Positions 11,691 to 22,799 of a stretch of 64,000 nucleotides of DNA are shown one piece after another. Position numbers and translations under genes: made by a program. Position 1 is the stretch's first letter; every line of letters starts with the position of its first letter. The notes under the pieces are model-generated. The model saw only the letters and a program-made list of their open reading frames with translations. It was not told where the DNA came from and did not search any database. Location of the stretch: contig JAJGOT010000054.1 in NCBI GenBank assembly GCA_022457155.1, forward strand, positions 1,667,001 through 1,731,000, written 5' to 3'. The stretch comes from Cladopsammia gracilis. Lineage: Eukaryota > Cnidaria > Anthozoa > Scleractinia > Dendrophylliidae.

Positions 11691-11878
11691 TTCCGGCCTC
11701 TGCTGTTATCCACTGGCACAGCATCAGCAGTTGGATGGTAGCGAAGACCGATATTGTAATGCTTCAGCTAGGTTCCAATGATTTAACTGGCCATGACCCA
11801 TTGCATGTTGGCTCAGACATTGATCACTTTGTTCGACTCTCGATGATACGTATGGAGTTAGTATTATTTGTGTTTGTC

Positions 11879-12143
11879 TGTTGGAAATATATAGAGCGTG
11901 ACAATCATTATTTAGTACGTGACAATCAGTTAGCGTTATATTTGACATTCAAGATGATCCTAGCAATGACGTCAATCGTATTACCTTAGCAACCTTATCA
12001 AGGGTGTATTTTAGGAACTTTCTTAGCATTTGTAATCAGTTGACAAGATATTTCCGAGACATAGGGAGTGATTTAACTGTGACCATTAAACAAGTTTACA
12101 ACGAGATCGAGAGTGACTAGTGTTGTTATCCGCGTTTCCAACA
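11879..12143 (+). repeat. 5' LTR of the BEL/Pao element
   Basis: 265 bp with TG...CA ends and 9-bp terminal inverted repeats TGTTGGAAA / TTTCCAACA. It matches the 3' LTR at 264 of 265 positions. A TATATA lies nine bases from its start and an ATTAAA near 12094 could serve in polyadenylation; both roles are inferred. Confidence 0.95.
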
Positions 12144-12148
12144 CTAAG

Positions 12149-12167
12149 TGGCACCTCCGACGGGATT
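12149..12167 (+). promoter_or_regulatory. Primer-binding site
   Basis: TGGCACCTCCGACGGGATT starts five bases after the 5' LTR. Its reverse complement reads like the T-arm and acceptor of a tRNA ending in CCA. I could not assign the tRNA. Confidence 0.7.
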
Positions 12168-12180
12168 TACACGCGAAGAG

Positions 12181-15100
12181 ATGGATCTAGAGAAACTACT
12201 TAAAGAGATCGACACAAAACTTCAACTTCTGGAGTTTAAACAAAACAAAGGGAAGGACATTGTTGTGAAGGGAAACACCACTACGCTTGAGAGGCATGTG
12301 GATGCATTGGCGGCGTTGGCCAAAGAGGTGGATGAGATAAAAGTGAAGATTGAAGAGAAAAAACTGGAGAAGGGGGATTTAATGGAAGAGGTAGGTGGTT
12401 GGAGTAGTGGAATAGATTCGAAAATTGAGGGTGTGGATGTTGACATTGAATTTCTGCGGAAATGCTTGAGTGAGGCGAGACAACAATCACAATTAGCCAA
12501 AAAGGAAAAAGAGGATGAATTGCTGGCAAAAGAAAGAGAGAAACAACTCCAATTCGAAAAAGAGAAATTAGAAATGAAGCTTGAATATGAGAAGAAATCA
12601 GAAGAGTTCAAAAAAGGAAAACTAGGAGAGTCGAGTGGTTCGCACGCAAAGCTACCAAAACTATCAATTACCAAGTTTGATGGGACCTTGGAAAAATGGC
12701 TTCCGTTTTGGAATAAATTTTGCGCGGAGATAGATTCAACTGACTTGCCACCAGTAACCAAATTTGCCTATTTAAAGGAACTCATCCTACCAAAGGTACG
12801 AGCAGATATTGATGGGCTCCCATTTAACACGGAGGGATATGAAAGGGCGAAAAACATTCTTAAGTCAGAATACGAGAAGACTTCAGAGATCATCAACGCT
12901 TACGTGACCAACATTATGGGTTTACCGACTATCTCGGGTGAAAGCCCCAAAGAAGTCGATGAGTTTTACAAAAAGCTTTTGTATAATGTGCAAAGTTTGG
13001 AGACATTAGGCAAATTGCGTGAAGTCTCAGGGAATGTGAGGGCGGTGTTGGACAAACTAAAGGGGATTAAAGCTGATTTAGTGCGAGGACAAGACGGGTG
13101 ACAAGAGTGGGATTTTAGCCAGTTACTGCAAGCAATTAAGCGTTGGAAAGAAATCAACCCTGTGACAGAAGAGAGCGAAAGTACTAATATGCCTGACAGA
13201 AAGAATTACAAGTATGATGGGAATTCTCGACAGAGGTCTTATCAAACCCAACAGGAAAATGGACGACAGTTGCGTGGATGTGTCTACTGCGATAAGACAG
13301 ATCATTTTTCTGCTAAATGCCCCAAAGTGGTCGCGATTGGAGATCGAAGAAAGATTCTCAGCCGAAAGCAATTATGTTTCAATTGCACCGGTGACAGACA
13401 TAGAGCTGAGAGCTGTAGAAGTCACGGATGTCAGAACTGCCAACGGAAACACCACACGTCGATTTGTGACCAAGCAACCCAAACAACCAACGGAAGATTT
13501 CTGACGGCACAAGACAAGAACGCGCCGGGTCAAGTAATTTATCCTGTCGTTTTGGTCGAGGTGAATGGATTCAAATGTCGTGCACTCCTCGACACAGGGG
13601 CAGGCAGTTCATACGCGTCGTCGGCTATTCTAGACTATCTTGGCATTCGACCAATTCGACAAGAATTCAAGCGTATAGAGATGATGCTCGGATCTGTCAA
13701 CAAAGTCATCGGCGTTTATGATCTGACGATTAACAGCCTCAACGGAAAGTTTCGATTGGAAACGGAAGTCACGAAAGTCGATCGTGAGACTTTGTTATCA
13801 CTTGACAACCCAAGATACGCTGAAGTGATCGAGAAATACCCTCACCTCACAGGAATCCACATGAGTGATCGAGATGAAAAGCTTGAACTGCCAGTACACA
13901 TTATACTGGGCGTAAGTGAATACGCGAAGATACGAACCGAGACAAAACCAAGGATTGGACACCCTGGAGAGCCTGTGGCGGAGCTGACGCAATTTGGATG
14001 GACAATCATGTCACCAGGGAAAGAGATTGACATCTCGAGCATGCTTCTGACTCAGACAGCGGCGGCAGACTACGAAGAGCTGTGCAAATTGGACATGTTG
14101 GGGATACAAGACAAAGGACATCAAACAGACGTATACGATGAGTTCAAGGAGCAATTACATCGAAGCTCAGAGGGCTGGTACGAGACCGGATTACCCTGGA
14201 AAGGGAACCACCCTTTACTGCCTAACAACAAGGCGGGAAGCTTGAAACGACTGGGCGGTACTGTTCGAAAACTGGAGAAACAAGGACTTTTCGAGCAGTA
14301 TGATACCATTAAAGATCAACTTGCTGAGGGAATCGTGGAGCGAGTCGGAGAGCACGTGGTGGGGCGAGAGTTTTACATACCACACAAACCCGTGATCAGA
14401 GAGACCGCTGAAAGCACGAAGCTTCGCATTGTCTACGATGCTTCAGCTCGGACGCATGACAAAGCACCATCGCTCAATGATTGCCTCCACGCGGGCCCGC
14501 CCTTGCAAAATCAACTGTAGGCAGTACTGGTACGGGCTAGATTTCACTCGGTTCTTACAACAGGCGACATGAAGCAGGCCTTCTTACAGGTCAGGATCCG
14601 CGAGCAGGACCGTGATGCTATGCGATTCCACTGGATTGCTGACCGTGAGACCAGACGCGTGGAAACTTTGCGATTCACGAGAGCATTGTTCGGTCTTTCC
14701 TCATCGCCTTTCCTGCTAGGGGGAGTTATTCGACAACACTTAGAGAACTGTCGCGAAACGTATCCAGTGATTGTGAACGAGATAGAGAAGAGTCTGTACG
14801 TTGACGATTTGATCAATGGCGGTCCTACTGTGGAAGTCGCTAGACAAGTTAAGGAGACCTCGACTGAGATATTCGCTCAAGGTGGATTCACACTTCACAA
14901 ATGGCATTCAAACGCCGCTGAGTTAGACGCAGTCAGTACAAAACAGAGCAGTGAGACGCAGGAAACCTATGCAAAGCAGCAATTAGGAGTTCCCCAAAGA
15001 GGGAAGGGGGCGCTCCTCGGCGTTTCGTGGGATATGGAAAAAGACACCATCGAAGTCAAGTTCCCCCCTGACCGTGCCAAGCCTACCAAGAGGGGCGTGT

Positions 15101-17424
15101 TGGGAAAATTGTCAAGAGTTTACGACCCACTGGGTTTGGCCTCACCCACATCGCTGAGCGGGAAATTGCTCTACCGCGAGGCCTGTGAACTGAGAATAGC
15201 GTGGGACACACAACTTCCAGAAAAACTAATCAAGGAGCTATCGCGATGGGAGGAAGGGTTACCTTTGGGCATAACTGTGCTCAGGCCCCTCACGGCACAT
15301 AGAGAGAACATCACCAACATCGACCTGCACTGTTTCGGTGACGCGAGTGGTAGAGGGGTTTCAGCTGCCTTATATGCTGAAGTCACCCAACCATCAGGTG
15401 TCGGCGTGGGACTCGTGACTGCAAAAGCAAGGTTGGCCAAGCAAGGCCTGAGCATTCCCCGTCAAGAGCTGGTCTCAGGACACATGGCGACAAATCTGAT
15501 CACCAACGCGAGGGACGCGCTGGAGGGTTTTCCTGTCGGTGAACTCTACTGTTGGCTTGATAGCACAGTGGCCTTGCACTGGATAAGAGGAGCTGGTGAT
15601 TATAAGCAGTTCGTTAGCAACCGGGTCAGCAAGATCCAACAACATTCAGACGTGAAATGGCGTCACGTGACAAGCCAGGAGAACCCTGCGGACCTTGGAA
15701 GCCGCGGCGGAAACGTGCTCGGGGAGGAGCTGTGGTGGAAAGGGCCCAAGTGGCTAGCAGACAGGGAAAACTGGCCATGTGATATCGTGACAAGCGGTAC
15801 TCCTGAAAGCCAAGCAGAGGCGAAACTGACGCGAGAGGTGTTTGCTGGTGCACGTGTTGTGACAGATGAGTTTGACGTGCTGCTAGAGAAGTTCGCTTTG
15901 TGGAAAGCATTAAGAGTTTGTGCCTGGATTTCATGGTTCGTGTGCAACTCCCGCAAGCGCCAGGAAGAGAGAACAATAGGGCCGCTCACAACTGAGGAGA
16001 TTGAGCAACGAAAGCACTTCTGGACCGCGCGTGCGCAAAAGAACGGAAGGAGATCAGAGAAGTTTGATGATGACCGACTCCAACTGAACCTGCAAGAGAG
16101 ACGTGATGGACTCCTAGAGTGCCGAGGAAGAATCCAGGGGGATTACCCTACTTATCTTCCCGATACGCACCCCTATACAGAGAAGCTGGTAATGCTGTCA
16201 CATCTGGTCGCGCTTCATGGGGGAGTGGGTCTTACGATGGCTAAAGTGCGTGAACATCATTGGGTACCAAGGCTGAGACGACTGGTGAAGAAAGTTATAA
16301 AGAGCTGTTATGGCTGCAAACGATTCCAGGCTACTGCGCTGGCAACCCCCCCTCCTGGAAGTTTACCAAGAGATCGAACCGAAGGAACAGCAGCATTCCA
16401 AGTAGTGGGTGTTGATTTCGCCGGACCTTTGAGATATCGGAAGGGAAAGAAGAATGAAGGCAAGGCCTACGTTGCACTCTACGCATGCAGCCTAACCCGT
16501 GGGATTTACCTGGAATTGTTGCCGAGCATGGAAACCACAGAATTCATGACCAGTTTAAAGAGGTTCATAGCACGCCGCAGACACCCAGATACGTTCTATT
16601 CAGACAATGGAAAAACCTTTGTTGGTGCAGCAAGGCTACTAAAGACCATTATGGCTGACGAGAAAATACAAGATTACCTGGCGCACCACGGGATCAGATG
16701 GAAGTTCAACTTGAGCAGAGCGCCCTGGTGGGGAGGTCAGTTTGAGCGATTAATAGGCCTGGTCAAGAGAGCGCTATACAAAGAAATTGGATGTGGGATG
16801 CTGACATGGGCTGAGTTACAGGACGTCCTACTTGACGTAGAAGTAGCACTCAACAATCGCCCACTTAGCTACGTTGAGGACGACCCTCAATTACCAGTGC
16901 TGACCCCAAATTCACTGTTGTTTGGACAACCAAACCTGCTGCCGGAGTTGGAATCTCATCATTTGGAGACCCCAGATTTACGAAAGCGTGCCAAGTACCT
17001 TAAGCGATGTAAGGACGTGATGTGGAAGCGATGGACGGAGGAATACTTGAAGGCACTTCGCGAGCAACATCGCCTCAAACACTCAGGGAAGCCTTCTTCC
17101 ATAGCGATAGGAGATGTAGTACTGATCAAAGATGACGAGAAGAACCGAGGAAAATGGAAGATGGGGATCGTTGACGAACTTTTCACTGGCCGTGACGGTG
17201 TGGTGAGAGCGGCTAAGCTGGGAGCTGGAAAATCGCACCTCGAGCGAGCGTTACAACAGTTGTACCCTCTCGAGTTGACATGTGATCGCAAGACAGAGAG
17301 GCCTGGAAACGAATTGAATCCTAATGCTACGGAATTCACTCCACCACGGATGACACGCCGTGCGGCGCTAGATGCTAGAGACCGACTTGCAGCTATGGCT
17401 GCTGATGCAGAACACGATTCTTGA
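12181..17424 (+). pseudogene. gag-pol: BEL/Pao gag-pol polyprotein with two premature stops
   Basis: One reading frame runs from the first ATG after the primer site to the TGA at 17422. It is broken by TGA at 13099 and TAG at 14518. Both stops fall where the reading context calls for Trp, so each is explained by one G-to-A change. Gag has a coiled coil (about residues 90-150) and the DUF1759-type segment from LPKLSITKFDG (12654). Two CX2CX4HX4C-type knuckles follow (13279 and 13375), then protease DTGAG (13591), RT with YVDD (14797), RNase H with FGDAS (about 15340), and the integrase. The integrase shows HHCC, VDFAGP, YSDNGKTF, GGQFERL and a Pao-type tail. The annotated frame could begin upstream at a GTG, but 12181 is the first ATG. 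No frameshift occurs in 5.2 kb. Confidence 0.93.
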
Positions 17425-17580
17425 ACATTTATTTTGCAAATTGAGAACTTGCCACTAGGGCTGTTTAAGATTAATGTGATTAGCGCAGCGTATTTGTTTT
17501 GCAGAAATTCAGAACTTTGAAATAATCGCGAATTCATTTTGTTACAAAGTAGGAGAACATACATTTGCTCTCTCCGAGAC

Positions 17581-17594
17581 AAATGGGGGGAGGA
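17581..17594 (+). promoter_or_regulatory. Polypurine tract
   Basis: AAATGGGGGGAGGA lies directly before the 3' LTR, the expected place for the plus-strand primer of reverse transcription. Confidence 0.85.
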
Positions 17595-17859
17595 TGTTGG
17601 AAATATATAGAGCGTGGCAATCATTATTTAGTACGTGACAATCAGTTAGCGTTATATTTGACATTCAAGATGATCCTAGCAATGACGTCAATCGTATTAC
17701 CTTAGCAACCTTATCAAGGGTGTATTTTAGGAACTTTCTTAGCATTTGTAATCAGTTGACAAGATATTTCCGAGACATAGGGAGTGATTTAACTGTGACC
17801 ATTAAACAAGTTTACAACGAGATCGAGAGTGACTAGTGTTGTTATCCGCGTTTCCAACA
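17595..17859 (+). repeat. 3' LTR of the BEL/Pao element
   Basis: 265 bp, one difference from the 5' LTR, followed by the TGTC target duplication. Confidence 0.95.
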
Positions 17860-17985
17860 TGTCAAACCCTTCATAGAAAAGGGGATACATGCTATAATCG
17901 AAATGTCAGCATCCTGACACAGTATCTTCAGGTAGCTTTAGAACCCATCCCAAATCCTGTTAATTTCCGTGTGTCAGCCCCTTTT

Positions 17986-18290
17986 TAACCCGTGAATAAG
18001 CGCATGCATAATGAACGGGTTATCAGTAACGGCGGCTAATTCACTCACTCACTCACTCGATCCATCACTCAGATGTAAACTTTTTCCTCATATCTACGTT
18101 GAAGTAACAAAATTTGACCTCACTAATTAGTCAAATCCTTCGTAACGCAGTGCACAAGTGAAAGGACAATAGAGGTGGAGGCATCCAAAGGATGCGAGTT
18201 CGAATCTCACCCAGGATGGATTTTTTTCTTCAAACTGAAAGTTACTGTTTTCTTTGTTTGTTTGCGTTCGTCAAAAGCCGTTACATTTCT
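17986..18290 (+). repeat. tRNA-derived SINE, family A copy 2
   Basis: Matches 9229-9525 from AACCNGTGAATA to CGTTACATTT. The B-box-like GAGTTCGAATC (18197-18207) is better preserved here than in copy 1. The copy contains a TCACTCACTCACTC run. It begins just after the SGNH-like remnant. Confidence 0.7.
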
Positions 18291-19170
18291 TTCCCAAAAA
18301 AATACCGTGCAATATTGTTAATGCTAGCATTTCGTATTCACGGGTTGGCTCGAAGAAGCCTTTGATTTATACCTGTGCCATTGCCAATTTCCAGGGACAT
18401 ATTTTAGGCTGTACATATTGTTGTTTATCAGAATGGAAAATTGCAGTGTGCTCTTTTTTTTCTTTGTTGGCTTTGGGGTTATCTCCTATATTTCGTGCTT
18501 TGGTGGATACCACAAAAGTGTGCAATACTTATGATTGGCCAGCTACGTTGTAGGCGTGCCCTTCAATGCACATTTTTATCCAGTATCCAGGCACCTTATT
18601 TTGTTGGAAATGGCTTGTAGTTTGCAGTGTTGCCACCCGTTTCCTCGGCAATTAATCTCAAATGAAACTTTCATCGTGTTACACATTACTATCCTCTTAT
18701 TGTACCGAAACTTGTTTTTAATATTAGGCTCATTGTCTATAGCTAATTTTTCAATTATCGCTAAGCCATACCTCCCAAGAAGAGCACCTCAGGCTACAAC
18801 ACACGTGGAAATGCGAAACGCCCATGAGTGTCCGAGTCCACTGAAACTTGTCTGGAGCAAGTCGGACAGTCAAAAGCCTGCCTTCGCTGATGCAAGTAAA
18901 CCTGCAGGCGCTGACTTGCACAATATCTGTGGCAGTGAAGCAGGCCATACAAGAGGCCTTGGCTGGTGTTCCCTCAAGGTTACAGTGTACCTTCAGATCG
19001 AAAATTTATTGAATTTTTTTGGCGTCAAAATGAAGTTTACAGAATGAACTTTCATCCAAAAAAAATTATCGAAAAATAGTGAAAATTAACGGAGAAATGA
19101 CAGTATAACTTTTGTGGGCGGAGTTTGTTTATGAAGCGCTGTTTTCTCAAAGTTAATTTTTCACTTGTTG
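18291..19170. other. Stretch without a supported gene
   Basis: A 170-codon plus-strand frame (18535-19047) starts at a non-ATG codon and shows no domain, and I do not accept it as a gene. Nothing else is visible. Confidence 0.4.
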
Positions 19171-19179
19171 GGGACACTT

Positions 19180-19487
19180 TAAAGAGCTACAACTCAAAGG
19201 GAATTTGTTCGATTTTCCTCAAATTTGGACAGAAGCTAGGCTAACATATAATCAACAAAAACGTGTCGGCGAATTTCTTATTTCCGAAAACCTTTTCATC
19301 AAGAGCCATTTCCGTGCGATCATTCCAATTTTTTTTCTCCCTTTTTCGAAAATATTCTGTAACTTTTCACAGCAATTGAATATGGGAAATCGCCGACACG
19401 TTTTTTTAGCGCTTCGTGTCCGGAAACCTGAGAACAAATCAAATTAGCAAAATACAATAATCGCTTTGAGTTATAGCGTTTTAAAGC
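19180..19487. mobile_element. Imperfect inverted-repeat element (possible MITE)
   Basis: Outer arms with TACAACTCAAAG (left) and its near complement CTTTGAGTTATA (right) enclose inner arms AACGTGTCGGCGA and TCGCCGACACGTT. The nested symmetry suggests a folded-back element of about 300 bp. Ends and target duplication are not clear. Confidence 0.45.
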
Positions 19488-20019
19488 TGATTCGGACGTT
19501 CGAATTCGTTCAAAAGGAGCTGTACTACTTTAAACAACTCATCTAATCTGTCGGTACTAAAGTTGAAGTTCGAAACCTTCTCAGATCCAAACGCTGGTAT
19601 GTTGTCCAGAAAACTAGTGTACTCCTGGAGAATGGCATCACAGTCGCTTTCTTTGATCCTTCTGACATTCACAAGTTGGTATATAACCCTTTTAAACGTG
19701 GATATGGAGTGGTCTACATCGGAAGCCATCTCCCCAGGATTCAATGCACTCAAATTTCTCACTTTTTGAAGGAATATGAAGCAGGGCATTTGGTCAAAAG
19801 CTTCTGCAGCAGTTCTATCAGAAAGGTCTTGCACTCCATTCGGAATTCCAAAATTTGCCTTTCGCTTGCTCCAACAGAGTCTTTTAGTGCCTTCTCAGTT
19901 GAGAAACCAATGTCAATCTTTTTGTAGTTTACATGGATGTTTTGATTAGTGATGTCAAGTTTGTCGAGCTTATCGGTAGTTGAAGCTTCTGACAAAACTT
20001 CTTTCCTCACAAACCTCAC
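19481..20019 (-). pseudogene. Fragment of an uncharacterised transposon-type protein
   Basis: Two overlapping minus-strand frames (20019-19759 and 19834-19481) read as one protein with a frame change near 19790. It includes KVRNLSALNPGEMASDVD and RRIKESDCDAILQEY followed by a leucine-rich end. I recall similar sequences from multi-copy proteins of fish and cnidarians, often close to hAT-type C-terminal regions, but cannot name the family. No N-terminal part is seen. Treat it as an orphan 3' fragment, probably not functional. Confidence 0.4.
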
Positions 20020-20029
20020 AATGCAACTG

Positions 20030-21170
20030 TTCTTCGACTCCTACAGATTTTATGTTGGACAAAATTGAATGCCTTTTCAAGACTGTGTGAACCCTGTGTA
20101 CAAATATAGGTAATAAATTTCTTTAAAGTCATTTATCTTGTAATACTTGGACTGGAAGGATTAACTTTTGTGAAGGATTGCTTTTCAAAATCCTCATCCT
20201 GGGGACAAAAATTTAAATCATGCCAGAACTGTCATTTTTGTAGTTTTGCCTATAGCTTTATGCAATGTTTCCTACTACTTGTCAAGCAACACTATTGCTG
20301 GAAAAACATAAGAGAGTTATTTATCCGTGGTATGCCTTTTCCCCTTACCTTTTTGAATGGGCTAATGACCAGATAACAGAAGGGAATGACCAGATAATCC
20401 TTTTCATTGAACTGATCTCTAAAAGTAGTCACTGGTAAGTTATCTGAAACATACTGGACAATGTAACTTCGTGTATTTTCTTTTCAACAAAGGAATCAAA
20501 AGAGAAGAAAAAGGCAGTTCCAGACTTCCTTCCAAAGTCCCACACTTGTTCAAACACTACGCACCTACCCAGAGGCTCTTTTGCTTTATAGTTGCCATCT
20601 GATGAGCAGTTATTCGCTATGTACCACAATGCATTCAAAAATTCGTATTTTGGTGTAATGTAATCCGGAACATTAAAGTGTATACACTGTAGTATGACTC
20701 AGCATGTTAGGTGGACTGTGTAGTCTCTGACTTCAACACTTTAAATGTTTCTTGTTGTGTTATACCATTTTGCTTTACTTTTTTTAGTGACATGGCATGT
20801 TCAATTAAACTTTTATAAATAGTTAAGGAAAGCTAAGTTCAGTTTGATAAAACACTGAATTGGTATCGATGATATATCACGAGATTTTTTAAAATAAGAC
20901 AATGTAAAGCTGTAACTGTATCCTTGCAGCAATTTGAGTTTAATGTTTATTGCATACTTGTTTGCATATAAATTTCATTTGAAGTGTAAACTAAGATTTG
21001 ACAACAGTATTTAGGTTTTAAAGGAGTTGATGTTATAACTATTGTCATGTTATGTTTCCATATTAGATAATTTACATTGTTAACATGGTCCTTACCTAAA
21101 GTATACTTCTCATGAAAATTTAACAGCTGAAAATATAAAAACGTTTTGGTTTGAATCTTTCATATGAAAT
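20030..21170. other. Stretch without a recognisable gene
   Basis: AT-rich; only short frames without domains. I see no repeat or RNA gene. Confidence 0.4.
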
Positions 21171-21174
21171 TACT

Positions 21175-22237
21175 ATTCTATTTTGTCACCGGTCTATGTC
21201 ACAAGGAAATCACGCGAGATATGCGTGTGTGCGCACCTTCGCATTCAGTTGCTTGTTAACCTTCAATGCGTTTGGAGCTACGTTGACCACTTTCACTGCT
21301 TTTAGCAAAATTTTTTCCTGGAATCTTACGTAAAACGAGCTATCAGCACTGGAACTCCTCGAATCTGTGTAGTGAGGTATCTCTCTGAATACCTGGAGAG
21401 GACCAAGAACATGAGGCATGATCATCATAAGTTACTTGTTAGTTATCAGAAACCACACAGGCCAGTCTCCAAGGACACTGTTAGAAGATGGATGAAGATG
21501 GAATTAAAGCTCACTGGTATAGATACTTCCACCTTTGGTGCCCACAGCACAAGAGCCCGGAAACTCTCAATTACCACCATCATGGCCAGTGCTGAGTGGT
21601 CACCTGAAAATACCTTCACAAAATATTACAACAAAACAATTTCCAAACCAACAGATAACTTTGGAAAACAACTACTTAATGCCTTGCAGAAATAGACAGT
21701 TATTTACTGCTAAACACCTTAACTAGAAATGCTACTTGATTACAACAGTTGTCAGAGAGTACATGACTGTTACAAGCGTTATTGTTCATGTTTACGACCA
21801 GACTGTTTATACACACAACGTGTGATAATTAAAACTCAGGTTTGTTGTTGTCATAATTATGGTCGCATGCTTTCAAGTCTCACGTGATTTCCTTGTGACA
21901 CACACTGGTGACAAAATAGAATTGAGAAATTAAACGAGACTTACCTGCAAGTTGAAGTTTGATTATGATTCTATGAGTCACCGGTCTGGAACAAGGGAGT
22001 CACGTGCTCACCCTGTCATAACACATATTACGATACATTGTTGCATCAAGGGAAAGGGTTATTTGCATGCCCTACCCTGTTTTTTTTATGTGACCGGTAT
22101 GTTATTTCTTTGAAGTCTGAACGCGAAGGTGCGCACGCATATCTCACATGACTCCCTTGTTCCAGACCAGTGACTCAGAATCGTAATCAAACTTCAACTC
22201 ACAGGTAAGTCTCGTTTAAATTTCTCAATTGTTCTGA
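21175..22237 (+). mobile_element. DIRS-like retrotransposon remnant (terminal inverted repeats plus recombinase 3' end)
   Basis: A short segment at 21175-21245 recurs inverted at 21881-21922 and again near 22110-22175 (core GTCACNGGTCT and GCGCACC...CGC). A longer inverted pair, 21921-22005 and 22147-22230, shares GAAATTAAACGAGACTTACC. Between the first pair lies the tail of a tyrosine recombinase. Split and inverted terminal repeats around a recombinase are the layout of DIRS-type elements. Everything upstream (gag, RT, RNase H) is missing, so this is an internally deleted copy. Confidence 0.65.
21318..21695 (+). pseudogene. Tyrosine recombinase, C-terminal part
   Basis: The open frame contains RAISTGTPRICVVRYLSEYL, then PVSKDTVRRWMKMEL, the box II motif HSTR (in TFGAHSTRARK) and a final TFTKYYNK, where one of the two tyrosines is the expected nucleophile. 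The segment between HSTR and the tyrosine block is shorter than usual, suggesting a small deletion. The N-terminal half with the first catalytic Arg is absent. The family is DIRS/YR-type recombinase; it acts on circular cDNA during integration. Not functional alone. Confidence 0.7.
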
Positions 22238-22479
22238 TAAATGCTAATAATCAAGCAGTACAGAGGTGACATGCCACCCTTAGAAAATGTGTATACAGCC
22301 AGGAATTTTGTTGTGTTCAGTTGAAGGGTTGCTAATTAGTTCTCAATATACCCCATTAGAGACCTTAAGCAAGGACAACGAGGACAAGGAAGACAACAAC
22401 GACGAACCAGAAGTAATGTTCCATTACTTGGTGGTAGTACACAAGGCATGATGCCACTTTGCTGTCCACCACTCATCAT

Positions 22480-22790
22480 CCACTATTGGGGGAACACAAT
22501 ATCATGCCATTTCTGATTTTAACTCCCTCAGTCAGACGATCAAAGACTCAAGGAATGCAAATAATTTTAAACGTAATGTTTTTAAGTTTTTAATATAGCT
22601 ATTTACGTTTAATTTTTATTTATACTTCTTGTTAATTTTTTTATCCATTTTTTGTATCTTTTTAATCCCTTTGCAATTTTATAGTTTTTGTTTTTACAAT
22701 ATATATATAGTTTTGAGGTCCTTTATGAAAACCATATCTTTTATGAAAAAGTTTCCTCAATAAAGATGATTATTGTTATGTCGACAAGTG
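22480..22790 (+). mobile_element. LINE 3' end (CR1/L2-like)
   Basis: The tail of an RT ORF (FKRNVFKFLI then stop, about 22560-22600) is followed by a T-rich 3' UTR. It ends with the pair ATGAAAACC and GTTTCCTCAATAAA, a small hairpin and polyadenylation-like end. The same end structure occurs at 57330-57385. The upstream RT is missing. Nothing is recognised between 22240 and 22480. Confidence 0.5.
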
Positions 22791-22799
22791 AACGTAAGT

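Larger units (their letters stand above)
11879..17859 (+). mobile_element. Full-length BEL/Pao LTR retrotransposon, 5981 bp
   Basis: Two 265-bp LTRs, each starting TGTTGGAAAT and ending TTTCCAACA, flank gag-pol. The 4-bp target duplication TGTC is present at 11875-11878 and 17860-17863. A primer-binding site follows the 5' LTR and a purine tract precedes the 3' LTR. Domain order is gag, zinc knuckles, protease, RT, RNase H, integrase, which defines BEL/Pao (Pao-type RT and integrase tail). The LTRs differ at one position (11901 A versus 17617 G), so insertion was very recent. Two in-frame stops interrupt the polyprotein, so the copy is structurally complete but probably not autonomous. Confidence 0.95.
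11700..17975 (+). pseudogene. SGNH/GDSL-hydrolase-like fragment split by the BEL insertion
   Basis: Upstream of the BEL element the plus strand encodes TDIVMLQLGSNDLTG and HVGSDIDHFVRL, the GxND block of SGNH-type hydrolases. Downstream of it (17864-17975) the same protein resumes with CQTLHRKGDTCYNRN. Removing the element and one copy of the 4-bp TGTC duplication makes the two parts continuous. A one-base shift near 11839 and the short length show that the sequence was already decayed before insertion. Such hydrolase domains occur in several transposon ORFs; whether this was a host gene is unknown. Only 11700-11878 and 17864-17975 belong to it. Confidence 0.55.

Noticed and set aside
12222..12761. 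179-codon minus-strand open frame (Ser/Phe-rich)
   Set aside because: It is the shadow of the Lys/Glu-rich BEL gag coiled coil on the plus strand.
13099..14520. Use of TGA/TAG as programmed recoding between gag and pol
   Set aside because: One stop lies before the zinc knuckles and one inside RT, not at a gag/pol border; point mutation of Trp codons is simpler, though read-through is left open in the findings.
16959..17624. 221-codon minus-strand open frame
   Set aside because: Lies opposite the BEL integrase tail and runs into the 3' LTR; no domain of its own.
18535..19047. 170-codon plus-strand open frame
   Set aside because: No ATG at its start, no domain, and mixed T-rich composition; most likely chance.
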